Positions 28,762 to 38,328 are shown, counted from the stretch's first letter. The stretch: 64,000 nt of DNA from Planctomycetota bacterium (GCA_024280755.1 JAJRPN010000036.1:1-64000), one strand, 5' to 3'. Notes: generated by a model from the sequence alone, not told the origin. Translations and numbers: made by a program.

Positions 28762-29025
28762 ATGATGATCAACCAAAATGAAACGCATTCAAGAACAGTC
28801 GCCAAGGCCAACTTTTCGTTGATTGGTTCAGCCTTGATCGGGGTGGTTCTCATGAGTGGTTTGATGGCAGGGTGTCAGAAGACCGCGCTTCGCCCTGATG
28901 ACGATCGGAGCCAGTTTGATCGGTATGACCAATCGCGATCGAACCGCGCCCAGCCATTCCTCGAAGACGAGTTTGGTCGGCGGACGCCCAACCTGGCCGA
29001 GCGGCTATTGGATCGGGGCGATTGA
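28762..29025 (+). CDS. Small lipoprotein of unknown function
   Basis: An 87-residue protein. A long n-region leads to a hydrophobic stretch (LIGSALIGVVLMSGLMAGC) whose end LMAGC is a good lipobox, so the mature protein would start at the Cys near residue 38. The mature part of about 50 residues is highly charged (PDDDRSQFDRYDQSRSNR) and probably disordered. AAGGAG lies 9 bases before the ATG. It is flanked by its own terminator and promoter elements, so it is probably a single transcription unit. No family recognised. Confidence 0.7.
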   Translation: MMINQNETHSRTVAKANFSLIGSALIGVVLMSGLMAGCQKTALRPDDDRSQFDRYDQSRSNRAQPFLEDEFGRRTPNLAERLLDRGD

Positions 29026-29274
29026 GCTTGGTGCATTGCTCGAATGGTGTCGAGCCGGTGGATGAATGAATCGGCAAGCGTCCGATTATTGATTGGGTTT
29101 GATCGAATCGTTCTGTTTGTTCGGGATATGCAAGTAGGTCTTGGGCATCTCGCAGAAACATGCGCTCGATGACAACAAATTGCGCGAGAAAGTGCAAGGA
29201 AAACCCTTCACCATTCCGAATGATATTGATACTGTAAGGAACACATCTCTTCCCCGCAAAGGACGCCCAACGCT

Positions 29275-29940
29275 TTGGCCACTGTATCTGTCTCAACCCG
29301 ATCTCGAACGAGTATTCGCACCAAGGTTGTTTGGTCTGTGCTTGGTGTTGGCATGGCTTTGAGCGTGGCGATGTTGTCGATTTTGGACCCTGGCACTACT
29401 GGTGCGAGAGCAGGGGGGGTGAGTTTGTCGCCTTTGATGGGGATCTCGGGCACCGTCGGGATGGATTCGATCTTTCAGACTTCCGCTGCCATCGAAGATT
29501 CGCATTGGGACTCGATCGTGATTGTGCATTCGGGCACTATTGCAGGATCGGCTGCTGACATTGCTTCAGAGCATCGTTCGCTTGGGTATGACGGTCTCGG
29601 TTTCCACTTTGTGATCGGTAACGGCACTCGGATGGGTGACGGGGAGATCCATGTTGGGTATCGGTGGATTGATCAACGCGATGGGGCAGAGCTTGCTGGT
29701 GTAGGAACCGATTTCTCGACTTCGGGCGTGATTGAGATCTGTTTGGTAGGCGATGGCGATCGACGCCCGTTTACCGATGAGCAACTCCATCGGCTCGCAC
29801 AGGTTGTGACCGCACTCGCCAAGAGGCTCGATATCCCGGCAGACAAGATCAACCTGCATAAAGACCTCGCTGGCACCACAAGCCCGGGGCAATATTTCCC
29901 GCAGGCCGAGTTTGAGCAGATGCTCGCTTCGATGGGTTGA
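29275..29940 (+). CDS. PGRP/amidase_2-fold protein, predicted inactive
   Basis: A 221-residue protein: a membrane or signal segment (VVWSVLGVGMALSVAMLSIL) and then an N-acetylmuramoyl-L-alanine amidase type 2 domain. Family landmarks are WDSIVIVHSGT with the first zinc His (85), GYDGLGFHFVIGNG, VGYRWIDQRDGA, GVIEICLVGD, FTDEQLHRLAQVV and INLHKDLAGTTSPGQYFP with the second His (195). The third zinc ligand, normally the Cys of a CPG motif, is Ser203, and the catalytic-type Tyr before HFVI is Phe110. It probably binds peptidoglycan without cleaving it. The start is a TTG with AAAGGA upstream. The terminator follows closely. Confidence 0.82.
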   Translation: MATVSVSTRSRTSIRTKVVWSVLGVGMALSVAMLSILDPGTTGARAGGVSLSPLMGISGTVGMDSIFQTSAAIEDSHWDSIVIVHSGTIAGSAADIASEHRSLGYDGLGFHFVIGNGTRMGDGEIHVGYRWIDQRDGAELAGVGTDFSTSGVIEICLVGDGDRRPFTDEQLHRLAQVVTALAKRLDIPADKINLHKDLAGTTSPGQYFPQAEFEQMLASMG

Positions 29941-29947
29941 GTGTTTG

Positions 29948-29968
29948 GGTCCAATCTGGACCTTTTTT
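29948..29968 (+). terminator. Terminator after the PGRP-fold gene
   Basis: A short stem GGTCCA/TGGACC with an ATC loop, followed directly by T6. It lies 8 bases after the stop codon. Confidence 0.8.
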
Positions 29969-29969
29969 C

Positions 29970-30422
29970 ATTACATTACTGATTTTCTTTTGGCGATTTT
30001 GTGAATGCTTCGGTGTGCGCTTTGGTGGGGTATCTCTGGTCGAGCGAATGGGTTGTGGGCTGTGATGTGCGGGTTCAATGCTCGTGGGGCACTGAAAATT
30101 GTCCAATCAGGAGATCCAAATGTCGTATCGTGCGTAGAGTGTGGTGTCGCGATTGATGTTATGAATGTCCTTTCTCGCACGAGGGCGTTTATCAAGGACA
30201 TGCATTTCATCGTCGACAATCTCCCGAAAACATCAAGTCTCTGTGTATCGAGTCGGCCAAAAGCACACAGGGCGTATACGATCATGTCGCCGATAACTGT
30301 GGTTCTGGTGATTGATGCTGGAATCCGAGGGAGAACTTGCCGAAAGAGGACATCAGGCTGGTACACATGCGGTGTGCTTTTGATTGGTAGCTGACTTCGG
30401 ATTTTGCGAGAGCTTTGTACAG
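29970..30422. other. Gene-free stretch upstream of the Ser/Thr kinase
   Basis: About 450 bases with no convincing gene. Open frames exist on both strands (about 130 codons each), but neither has a ribosome binding site, a recognisable domain, or the codon preference of the neighbours. Stable hairpins and repeats are not evident. It may carry the long leader and promoter of the kinase gene, or a decayed gene. Confidence 0.4.
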
Positions 30423-31307
30423 ATGACTGAACTGACCGCAGCTTGGAAAAAGGGTGACACCGTAGAGGGGTATCGGATTATGTCCGAGATCGGACGCGGT
30501 GCGGCTTCGGTGATTTATCTCGTGCAAGAGATCAAGACCAAGCAGATCTGGGCGCTCAAGCATGTGATCAAGAACAATCCCAAAGAGCAGCGGTTCCTCG
30601 ATCAGACCGAAGCAGAGTATAAGATCGCGAGCAATCTCGATCATGATTCGGTCCGTAAGATTCCACGCATTATCAAGAAGGGTTCGTTGCTCAAAACCAA
30701 TGAGTTGTATCTGGTGATGGAGCTTGTCGATGGCATCTCTTTGCATGAAGAGCAGCCCGATGATTTGGCGACGACGGTTGATATTTTTCATCAGACCGCT
30801 TCGGCTTTGGCGCATATGCACGATCGCGGATATGTACACGCGGACATGAAGCCTCACAATGTGATTGTGGGTGTGGATATGGCGGAGAACTATTCTGCCA
30901 AGTTGATCGATCTTGGTCAGAGCTGCAAATCGGGCACGATCAAGAAGCGTATTCAGGGCACGCCTGATTATATTGCTCCTGAGCAGGTTCACCGCCGCGA
31001 GATTACCTCCAAGACCGATGTCTATAACTTTGGTGCGACGATGTATTGGGTGCTTACAGGCAAGAACATCCCAACAGCGATGGGTGTCGGGGGCGATTCG
31101 TTGACGGGCTCACGCGATGATTCGTTGATCGCCAAAGCGACGCCTGTGATTGAGATTAATCCATTGGTCCCCGATCGGCTCAATGATCTGGTGATGCAGT
31201 GCATCGAGGTTGATCCTGAGAACCGGGTCGAGGATATGAACATTGTTGCTGACAAGCTCGATTTAATCCTCGGGATCTTGCGTGCCGATCCGATCAAAGC
31301 GGATTGA
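30423..31307 (+). CDS. Serine/threonine protein kinase (Hanks type)
   Basis: A 294-residue soluble kinase consisting of little more than the catalytic domain. Visible motifs are the Gly loop (IGRGAASVIYLV), the ATP-anchoring Lys (WALKHVIK), the alpha-C Glu (TEAEYKIASNL), the catalytic loop HADMKPHN, DLG instead of DFG, and the activation segment end (GTPDYIAPEQ). The HRD Arg is Ala, a non-RD kinase, so activation-loop phosphorylation may not be required. No membrane segment or sensor domain follows, unlike many PknB-type kinases. The start at 30423 is preceded by a weak GAGAG. The substrate is unknown. Confidence 0.9.
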   Translation: MTELTAAWKKGDTVEGYRIMSEIGRGAASVIYLVQEIKTKQIWALKHVIKNNPKEQRFLDQTEAEYKIASNLDHDSVRKIPRIIKKGSLLKTNELYLVMELVDGISLHEEQPDDLATTVDIFHQTASALAHMHDRGYVHADMKPHNVIVGVDMAENYSAKLIDLGQSCKSGTIKKRIQGTPDYIAPEQVHRREITSKTDVYNFGATMYWVLTGKNIPTAMGVGGDSLTGSRDDSLIAKATPVIEINPLVPDRLNDLVMQCIEVDPENRVEDMNIVADKLDLILGILRADPIKAD

Positions 31308-31382
31308 TCGTTGAGATGAGCATTTAGAAGGCTGCTCTCAAAGAACACAATCGTTGATGGGCTGCGCTACACTGTGCTTGCG

Positions 31383-32270
31383 ATGTACACGCTTGATTTG
31401 ACAGATATTGATGAGGTGGTGGATGCTCTGCGAGCTGGGGCTGCTGCCTGCCGAGAGGCGAGTTGTCGACAGGGCTCGATCGAGGTGATCAATGCTCCGG
31501 GTCAGCTTATCGCGACGGGCGATACGCATGATCATCCGGCGAACTTCAAAGCGGTGTTGGGTGCAGCCGGGCTCGATGGCGAGTTTGGAGCGGAGGAGAA
31601 ACACCTCACGCTCCACGAGATCATCCACCCTGATCTGCCCGAGAGCCGAGAGCTGCCTTTGGATACTTCGTTCAGAGGGTTGACGCGGATCGCGTATTTG
31701 AAATCGCAATATCCTGAGTTGGTTCATGTGCTTTTGGCGAATCATGAACTTGCCCAGGCGATCGGTTCGGGGATTATGAAAAACGGGATAAAGTGCGTTG
31801 ATGCGTTTAACGCGGGGATTCAATCGGTCTTTGGTGACGAGTCGTATCGTGTGCATGACGCGATTACGGATCTGGTGATGTCGCTGCCGATCGCGTTACG
31901 GTGCAAGTGCCCACAGGGCGATATCCTGTGTGCCCATTCGTTGCCTGGCCCGGCTTCGATGGGTCGGTTTGACGCTTCGATTTTGGATCGTGAGTTGACG
32001 CCTGATGACTATCAGCCTCGGGTTGGCTCGGCGCATTTGATGGTGTGGGGGCGCGGGTATGATCATGATCAGCTTGAAGATTTAACCGAGCGGTGGGGCG
32101 TGAACTTGTTTATCCTTGGGCACGAGCACGCGCCCAATGGGTTTGCGGTCGTCAATCCAAACGCGATCGTACTCAACACCGATCATGAACGGGCGGTGTA
32201 CTTGCCGATCGATCTCAACGATGAGCCTACGGTTGAGCAGTGCGTGAGCAACATGGTGCATATTCGTTAG
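31383..32270 (+). CDS. Calcineurin-like metallophosphoesterase
   Basis: A 295-residue protein with the metal-site series of the PPP/calcineurin-like superfamily: ATGDTHDHPANFKAVL (GDxHD-like), LLANHELA (GNHE-like), CAHSLPGP and LGHEHAPNGF. It probably hydrolyses a phosphomonoester or phosphodiester in the cytoplasm, since no signal peptide is present. Its position 75 bases after a Ser/Thr kinase gene in the same direction makes a kinase-phosphatase pair possible, but this is inference. The ATG at 31383 is used; an in-frame GTG lies 9 bases earlier. Confidence 0.85.
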   Translation: MYTLDLTDIDEVVDALRAGAAACREASCRQGSIEVINAPGQLIATGDTHDHPANFKAVLGAAGLDGEFGAEEKHLTLHEIIHPDLPESRELPLDTSFRGLTRIAYLKSQYPELVHVLLANHELAQAIGSGIMKNGIKCVDAFNAGIQSVFGDESYRVHDAITDLVMSLPIALRCKCPQGDILCAHSLPGPASMGRFDASILDRELTPDDYQPRVGSAHLMVWGRGYDHDQLEDLTERWGVNLFILGHEHAPNGFAVVNPNAIVLNTDHERAVYLPIDLNDEPTVEQCVSNMVHIR

Positions 32271-32308
32271 ATGCAACTTAGATTGCACTGAGCGTGTATG
32301 CTTATTGC

Positions 32309-33271
32309 ATGGTCTCTGCAAAACAAACAACACCAATCTGCCCCAAGTGCGGCTACGACCAGCGCGGCGAGATCGCGACTTGGGAATCGGTGTGCCCGGT
32401 GGAGGGGCGTTGCCCAGAGTGTGGGCTTGGGTTTGCTTGGGGCGAGGTGTTTGATCCAGATCACTTTGAGCTGGCATGGTATATCGAAACGGTACGGACG
32501 AAACGACAGATGGTTTGGCGGACAATCCCAACGCTCTGGTTTTTGTTTGTGCCGAGTTGGTATTGGCGCGAGGTGAATGTGCAGACGCGGTTTCGGTTTT
32601 GGGCGATTGTGCGATGGCTTTGTTTCCTGACGGTTTGCCTTCATGCATTGAGTTCGATTCTGGTTGCGATGGGGAACTGGACAGAGAATTGGCAATGGCG
32701 ATATGGCTCATTCAATTTGTTCTATTCTTCGTATGGAATCCGAGGCGTAGGGTGGGAGATTTTTAATGGGTTCGCGGCTCCGTTCTTTGAGGCTTCTTTC
32801 TCTTCAGCAGGCGGATTTACAATTGGAGTCATGGATTCTCGCTACCACGAGCCTTTGCACGGTGTTCGGGTGCTTGGTGGCTACTTTGGGTATATAGCGA
32901 CTTGGGCGGTGGTCCTGCTTTTGGTCATGCGTTTTCGCAAAGAAGTAAAGCTTGAGAGGTCGCATGTGCTTCGTGCATTTTTACTGAGTCTATTAGCGGT
33001 ATTGGCTGCCTTCGAGACTCAGCGTGCGTTTACAGGGTTGAATGCGTACTGGGATGGTTACGGCGACATCATCTGGGTGGTGGGCATTCCGATGATCATC
33101 AATATATTGATATTCATCTGGATTCAGTGGTTCTGGATTGCAGCGATTCATATTGGCTGGAGGATTCGTCCGGGTTGGCCCATCACGATTTTGGGGATGC
33201 TTGCATCTTTCGTTGCAGTTGCAGTCCTCTTTGTAAGCACAATCGTGTTCATGTATTTATCTGCATCATGA
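32309..33271 (+). CDS. Zinc-ribbon polytopic membrane protein, tandem paralogue 1
   Basis: A 320-residue protein. A cytoplasmic four-Cys ribbon ([11 protein letters not shown], then [12 protein letters not shown]) is followed by a short linker (DPDHFELAWYIETV), an amphipathic stretch, and about five membrane helices from residue 75 on. First of four adjacent genes of this architecture (to 36254). Its first 100 bases after the start are almost identical to those of paralogues 2 and 4, whereas the remainder differs strongly. The Arg/Trp-rich segment after the ribbon (WRTIPTLWFLFVPSWYWREV) is a family feature. Function unknown. Confidence 0.7.
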   Translation: MVSAKQTTPICPKCGYDQRGEIATWESVCPVEGRCPECGLGFAWGEVFDPDHFELAWYIETVRTKRQMVWRTIPTLWFLFVPSWYWREVNVQTRFRFWAIVRWLCFLTVCLHALSSILVAMGNWTENWQWRYGSFNLFYSSYGIRGVGWEIFNGFAAPFFEASFSSAGGFTIGVMDSRYHEPLHGVRVLGGYFGYIATWAVVLLLVMRFRKEVKLERSHVLRAFLLSLLAVLAAFETQRAFTGLNAYWDGYGDIIWVVGIPMIINILIFIWIQWFWIAAIHIGWRIRPGWPITILGMLASFVAVAVLFVSTIVFMYLSAS

Positions 33272-33294
33272 TTATTTTGCAGATCAGGAGTTTT

Positions 33295-34257
33295 ATGGAA
33301 CAGGCGAAACACACACCAATCTGCCCCAAGTGCGGCTACGACCAACGCGGCGAGATCGCGACTTGGGAATCGGTGTGTCCGGTTGAGGGGCGGTGTCCGG
33401 AGTGTGGGCTTGGGTTTGCGTGGCGGGATATCTTTGATCCGGTGCGTATGGAGCTTGGGTGGAATGTCGAGCATGCCCATTCGCTTTGGGAGATGTTTAA
33501 ACGAACGCCGAGGACATTGCTTCGGCTGATGATTCCATATTTTTATTGGCGGTCGGTCGGGGTCGAGACACCGATTCGGCTTTGGGTGTTGGTGCGCTGG
33601 CAGGTCTTGTTCTCGCTGGTGCTTCACTTGCTGGTGTCGATACCGTATGGCATGGGTATTTGGAACCGATCGAGCATCCAGGCCTATGGATCACTCGGTG
33701 AGTTGTTTAATCAAACGGGGTGGAAAGGCTTGTTGGTTCCGTTTGTGAACGCAATCGCGTATCCTTGGGTGAGTTTGGAAATTAGTTATAAAAACAATAG
33801 TTTCAGCATTTGGTATCCGGCATCTCAAGGGGGAGGACTCTCGAGCCTATTCGGGCCGGTGTTTTTGTTGATGGGGATGGTGTTGCTGTGGGCGATCGTG
33901 ATGCTTGCGATTCCAGTGACTCGGCGCCAAGCGAAGCTTCGCGCGAGGCATGTTGTGCGGGCGGCTTTGATCAGTGGGCTGGCGATGCTCTTTGCCTACC
34001 AAGGCTCGCGGCTCGCAGAGGGAATCGATGAGTGGACGCGTGTTGGATTAATGCTCAACAATATATATCAAGGGCTCTTTGGCGCAGTGGTGATGCCGGC
34101 GTTGGTGCTTTGGTTGATGATGTTCTGGTGGTTCGCGGTGATCACGGGCTGGAAGGTGCGTCCTTGCAGTGCGATCATTGTGCTGGGTACTGTTGCGTCG
34201 CTGCTTGGCGGGGTGGTGCTTTTGTATGTCGCTTCGATGTTGTTTGGGTGGTATTGA
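33295..34257 (+). CDS. Zinc-ribbon polytopic membrane protein, tandem paralogue 2
   Basis: A 320-residue protein with the same plan as paralogue 1: [31 protein letters not shown], then an amphipathic segment (LLRLMIPYFYWRSVGVE) and about five membrane helices. The ATG at 33295 follows AGGAG by 5 bases, which fixes this start against the longer upstream frame overlapping paralogue 1. The stop is immediately followed by the ATG of paralogue 3. The conserved ribbon is probably cytoplasmic and the membrane part carries the variable function. Confidence 0.7.
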   Translation: MEQAKHTPICPKCGYDQRGEIATWESVCPVEGRCPECGLGFAWRDIFDPVRMELGWNVEHAHSLWEMFKRTPRTLLRLMIPYFYWRSVGVETPIRLWVLVRWQVLFSLVLHLLVSIPYGMGIWNRSSIQAYGSLGELFNQTGWKGLLVPFVNAIAYPWVSLEISYKNNSFSIWYPASQGGGLSSLFGPVFLLMGMVLLWAIVMLAIPVTRRQAKLRARHVVRAALISGLAMLFAYQGSRLAEGIDEWTRVGLMLNNIYQGLFGAVVMPALVLWLMMFWWFAVITGWKVRPCSAIIVLGTVASLLGGVVLLYVASMLFGWY

Positions 34258-35226
34258 ATGCTTGAACAGAACGAATTAACGCAGCATTATCCGATCTGCC
34301 CCCAGTGCAGCTATGACCTTCGTGGCGAGATCGCGACTTGGGAGCGTCAATGCCCGGTTGATGGGCAGTGCCCCGAGTGTGGCTATGAGTTTGCGTGGAG
34401 CGAGGTGTATGGGATACTCGGTGAATGGGGCTCGGAGGTGAGTTGGTATGCTGAGTCGGCGGAGGGTTGGGTTGGGCTGATTGTGCGCACGCCGATGTCT
34501 TTGCTTCGGCTGATGGTCCCGTTGTGGTTTTTTCGAGATGTGAATCATCGGCGAAAGGTTCGACTCGGAATGCTGATGCGATGGATGGTTCTTGTCTTTG
34601 TGCTATTGCATGCTTTGGTTTCGCCGATCGGGTTCTTTGCCAATAAGGGCGAGTGGGCATGGTCGGATTCTGGGCGTAACGGGCAATGGTGGGTGAGTTT
34701 TCTTGATTCGATTTGTAATACTGTGAGCGCGATCGCGTTTCCGTTTTTTACGATTGATCAAACCAAGCCCGGTGTTTTTGAGATGCATACATCGATGATG
34801 GACTATTTCTTTGAGTGGGGCAACTTTATGGTGCTGACCCTGGTCATTGTGGGCGTGGTGCTTTCTTGGAGTTTGCTGATGGGGGCGGTGTTCTTGCTGC
34901 GTTGGCGTGAGAACTTGGATCACAGGCATGAGCTTGGGTTGTTCGGGCGGGTGATTTTATTGAGCTTGATGCCTGCGATTGTTTATTTTGAGATTATTCG
35001 ATTTGGATTTGGGATCTATGCGTCGACGGGGATGACATACAGCACGAACTGGGTGCCGGTGATGTACATTGTTTCGTTGTTGGTGTTGATCTTCTGGCAG
35101 CAGGTGCTTTGGACGCACAGCGTGCGCACGATATGGGAGATTAAGCGAAGCTGGGTGATTAACATCGGCGGGTGCTTTGGGTCGTTTATTGGCGGGGTGC
35201 TATTCACCGCTTGGATTCTGATTTAA
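34258..35226 (+). CDS. Zinc-ribbon polytopic membrane protein, tandem paralogue 3 (most divergent)
   Basis: A 322-residue member of the same set. The ribbon reads ICPQCSYDLRG and GQCPECGYEFAW, differing from the others at both protein and DNA level. The following segments keep the plan (LLRLMVPLWFFRDVNHRRKV, then about five helices). It begins directly after the stop of paralogue 2 with no spacer, so translation is probably coupled. Because its 5' end has not been homogenised with its neighbours, it is a useful internal comparison for the other three. Confidence 0.68.
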   Translation: MLEQNELTQHYPICPQCSYDLRGEIATWERQCPVDGQCPECGYEFAWSEVYGILGEWGSEVSWYAESAEGWVGLIVRTPMSLLRLMVPLWFFRDVNHRRKVRLGMLMRWMVLVFVLLHALVSPIGFFANKGEWAWSDSGRNGQWWVSFLDSICNTVSAIAFPFFTIDQTKPGVFEMHTSMMDYFFEWGNFMVLTLVIVGVVLSWSLLMGAVFLLRWRENLDHRHELGLFGRVILLSLMPAIVYFEIIRFGFGIYASTGMTYSTNWVPVMYIVSLLVLIFWQQVLWTHSVRTIWEIKRSWVINIGGCFGSFIGGVLFTAWILI

Positions 35227-35240
35227 CGAGGGGCTATGGA

Positions 35241-36254
35241 ATGAAACGCGACGAACACACACCAATCTGCCCCAAGTGCGGCTACGACCAGCGCGGCGAG
35301 ATCGCGACTTGGGAATCGGTGTGCCCGGTTGAGGGGCGGTGTCCGGAGTGTGGGCTTGCGTTTTCGTGGGCGGATGTGCTTGATCCGGGGCGGGTCGAGT
35401 TGGGGTGGTATGTCGAGCATGCGAAGACGCCTTGGGAGATGGTCAAGCGGACGATCCCGACGCTTTGGATGTTGTTGATTCCGAATCGGTATTGGCGTCG
35501 GCTTGGGATGGAAGCGCCGAGATCGTTGACTCGATATTCGCTTTGGGTATTGGCGATGATGTGCTTGTTGCATCTGGTCAGTTCGTTGGCGATGATCGGG
35601 GCGGTCCATGGGTACACGGTCAATACCAACGCGTCATACATGAGTTGGATGGCTGGTGCGTCTCCAGCGAGACAGGCATTGATCAAATCAAGCGTGGTCG
35701 ATACGACGACCTTTGATTATTGGTGGCCTTTGGTCGGCGAATCGGTGTTGTTTCCAGCGATAAACAGGACTGGGATGTTAGAAGGATTGTCGCTGAGTGC
35801 AGGTGGGTTTGCATTTGTGTGCTGCGGGATATCGGTGATGTGGTTTATTTTGTTCTGTATGTTCCCGGTAACACGGAGCCGGATGAAGTTGCGGCTGGTG
35901 CACATTGCCCGGGCGATGGTCGTTGTAGGGTTGTTGCCGTTTCTTTTCTTTGAGATCGCAAGGGTCCTCGAAGCGATGGTTGTGATGGGTGAATATTGGA
36001 AGCCGATGAAGAGTATGAGCACGATCATTGCACCAGCGATCGTTATTGGCGGTGGGATCTGGCTGATGGTCTGGATTCAATGGTTCTGGATCAGTGCGGT
36101 GTGGATCGGGTGGAAGGTGAAAGCTCGATGGTATGAGATGGTTCTGGTAACGATCGCCTCGTTCTTGGGGTTTGTTTTGGGCGGCGGAGCGATCGCGTTG
36201 GCGACACTCGTGAGCAAGGGGATCGATGCGTTGGCTCTTTGGGCAGGGATTTAG
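35241..36254 (+). CDS. Zinc-ribbon polytopic membrane protein, tandem paralogue 4
   Basis: A 337-residue protein. The ribbon ([11 protein letters not shown] and [12 protein letters not shown]) is nearly identical in DNA to paralogues 1 and 2. The linker [20 protein letters not shown] is closest to paralogue 2 (ELGWNVEHAHSLWEM). About five membrane helices follow, with a longer extracytoplasmic loop ([20 protein letters not shown]). The start at 35241 follows GAGGGG. It is the last of the set; glyA begins 32 bases later on the same strand. Confidence 0.7.
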   Translation: MKRDEHTPICPKCGYDQRGEIATWESVCPVEGRCPECGLAFSWADVLDPGRVELGWYVEHAKTPWEMVKRTIPTLWMLLIPNRYWRRLGMEAPRSLTRYSLWVLAMMCLLHLVSSLAMIGAVHGYTVNTNASYMSWMAGASPARQALIKSSVVDTTTFDYWWPLVGESVLFPAINRTGMLEGLSLSAGGFAFVCCGISVMWFILFCMFPVTRSRMKLRLVHIARAMVVVGLLPFLFFEIARVLEAMVVMGEYWKPMKSMSTIIAPAIVIGGGIWLMVWIQWFWISAVWIGWKVKARWYEMVLVTIASFLGFVLGGGAIALATLVSKGIDALALWAGI

Positions 36255-36286
36255 AGAATAGGGCAGGACTGGGATATCATTGCCCT

Positions 36287-37603
36287 ATGACCACATCTAC
36301 CCAAGCCACCGACAGAACCATCGACAACGCTATTCTTGATACCATCGCTGCGACTGATCCGCAGGTTGCGGATCTTGTCCGCTCGGAAGCCGAGCGGCAG
36401 GAATATACGATTGAGTTGATCGCTTCGGAGAATCATGCTTCGCCAGCCGTCACGATCGCGGCGGGGACTTGCATGACGAATAAGTACGCTGAGGGGTATC
36501 CTGGGCGTCGATACTACGGCGGGTGTGAGTTTCATGATTCGGTCGAGCAACTTGCACGCGATCGGGCGAAGGAACTCTTTGGGTGTAAGTTCGCTAATGT
36601 GCAGCCTCACTCGGGGGCACAGGCGAACACCGCGGCGTTCATGGCGATGATGGAGCCGGGCGATACCTTCTTGTCGTTGGTGCTCAAGGACGGCGGGCAC
36701 CTGAGCCACGGCATGTTCCTCAACTTCAGCGGCATCTTCTACAAGCCGGTTCACTACGCGCTGCACTATGACAAGAACCATCCGCAGCACGAGCAGATTG
36801 ATTATGACTCGGTCCGCGCGGCAGCACTCGAACACAAACCCAAGATGATCCTGTGTGGATACTCGGCGTACTCGCGTCAGATTGACTTCGCCAAGTTCCG
36901 TGAAATCGCCGACGAGGTTGGCGCGACGCTGATGGCCGACATCGCGCATATTGCTGGGTTGGTGGCGGCGGGCGAGCATCCTTCGCCGTTCCCGCATGCG
37001 CATATTGTGACGACCACCACGCACAAATCATTGCGTGGCCCACGCGGCGGGTTGATCATGACCAACGATGAGGATTTGAACAAGCTCATCAACCGCAATG
37101 TGTTCCCGGGCGTGCAGGGCGGGCCGTTGATGCACATCATCACGGCCAAGGCGGTCGCGTTTGGTGAAGCACTCAAGCCAGAGTTCAAAGTCTACCAACA
37201 GCAGGTTATCAAAAACGCACGAGCATTGGCAGCCGCCATGATCGAGCACGGATTCCGCATTACTTCTGGCGGCACAGATAACCATCTGATGCTTGTTTCC
37301 CTTGTTGAAAAAGATCCAGAACTCACCGGCAAAGAGGCGGAGAAATGGCTTGAGGGTGCGGGGTTGATTGCCAATAAGAATGGGATTCCGGATGATCCGA
37401 GATCGCCGATGATTACATCGGGCTTGCGTCTGGGCACCCCGGCAACGACCACGCGTGGGTTCAAGGAAGCCGAGATGGGGATGATCGCTGAGTGGATCAA
37501 TCGAGTAATTGAATCCAAGGGCGACGAGGCAACCATCGCGAAGGTTCGCGCCGAAGTGAAAACATTGTGCCAAAAGTTCCCGCTGCACCACGCAGCGATT
37601 TGA
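36287..37603 (+). CDS. glyA: Serine hydroxymethyltransferase
   Basis: PLP enzyme that converts serine and tetrahydrofolate to glycine and 5,10-methylene-tetrahydrofolate. The 438-residue length is typical. Signatures include [44 protein letters not shown], the internal aldimine Lys in [14 protein letters not shown], and [14 protein letters not shown] near the C-terminus. The start at 36287 lies after the zinc-ribbon cluster. The cluster has no obvious link to one-carbon metabolism. The pentapeptide-repeat gene follows by 20 bases and may be co-transcribed. Confidence 0.97.
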   Translation: MTTSTQATDRTIDNAILDTIAATDPQVADLVRSEAERQEYTIELIASENHASPAVTIAAGTCMTNKYAEGYPGRRYYGGCEFHDSVEQLARDRAKELFGCKFANVQPHSGAQANTAAFMAMMEPGDTFLSLVLKDGGHLSHGMFLNFSGIFYKPVHYALHYDKNHPQHEQIDYDSVRAAALEHKPKMILCGYSAYSRQIDFAKFREIADEVGATLMADIAHIAGLVAAGEHPSPFPHAHIVTTTTHKSLRGPRGGLIMTNDEDLNKLINRNVFPGVQGGPLMHIITAKAVAFGEALKPEFKVYQQQVIKNARALAAAMIEHGFRITSGGTDNHLMLVSLVEKDPELTGKEAEKWLEGAGLIANKNGIPDDPRSPMITSGLRLGTPATTTRGFKEAEMGMIAEWINRVIESKGDEATIAKVRAEVKTLCQKFPLHHAAI

Positions 37604-37623
37604 GCAGGCCAGTAGGTTGAGCA

Positions 37624-38289
37624 ATGGGTAGCAAACCAATCAAAGAGATTTTGCCCGAACCGCCGAGCCAAGGCGAGTTTGTCGATGTTGATTGCGATCA
37701 ACTTGTCGATGGGGCGATGCTTGAATCTGTTTCGCTTTCGGGCAGTAGCATACAGCCAAAGATCGTGCAGCGTTTGGGGATCGAAGGGTCGCGCATTACT
37801 GGCAGCGTGCTGGCAGGCTCGAAGTTGCCCGGCGTTCGGATGGTTGATTGCTGCATTGATCGTGCTGATCTTGCGGGCGCGACCTGGAACGATGCAAGGC
37901 TTGTGCGCACACGATTTGACGAATCTCGATTGACCGGCTTTGACGCCCGCATGAGCGAGCTTCGCGATGTGGTGTTTCACAAATGCAAAATGCCTGAATC
38001 TTTCTTGAGCGAAACCCAACTTACGCGCGTGCGGTTTGATGACTGCCAGATGCCCGGGTTCGATCTTTCCAATGCCAAAATTCATTCGGTAGCGATCAAC
38101 GGGTGCGATGCCCGCTCGCTCAACTTGCTGGGCGCGAGGATTGAGTTTTTAGATCTGCGTGGGAGCATGATCGATGGGATCGCGATCGATCCGCTGTTTT
38201 TGAACGGGCTGATCATCGATGCAACACAAGCACCCGCCATCGCAATGGCGTTGGGTGTGCGGGTTGGTGATATTCATCTTTCGAGTTGA
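37624..38289 (+). CDS. Pentapeptide-repeat protein
   Basis: A 221-residue protein made largely of degenerate A(D/N)LxX repeats, such as SRITGSVLAGSKLPG, DRADLAGATWNDARLVRTRF and FDLSNAKIHSVAINGC. This predicts a right-handed quadrilateral beta helix. There is no signal peptide, so it is probably cytoplasmic. Some members of this fold mimic DNA and inhibit gyrase, but most are uncharacterised, and nothing here supports a particular target. It follows glyA on the same strand by 20 bases. Confidence 0.82.
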   Translation: MGSKPIKEILPEPPSQGEFVDVDCDQLVDGAMLESVSLSGSSIQPKIVQRLGIEGSRITGSVLAGSKLPGVRMVDCCIDRADLAGATWNDARLVRTRFDESRLTGFDARMSELRDVVFHKCKMPESFLSETQLTRVRFDDCQMPGFDLSNAKIHSVAINGCDARSLNLLGARIEFLDLRGSMIDGIAIDPLFLNGLIIDATQAPAIAMALGVRVGDIHLSS

Positions 38290-38328
38290 ATGGAGTCGAG
38301 GCTTGCGGAGGTGTGGCAGGCGATCGGG

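Noticed and set aside
29971-30394. Two opposing open frames of about 130 codons between the PGRP-like and kinase genes
   Set aside because: Neither has a ribosome binding site, recognisable domain or the codon preference of neighbours; they mirror each other on opposite strands. Left as a gene-free stretch.
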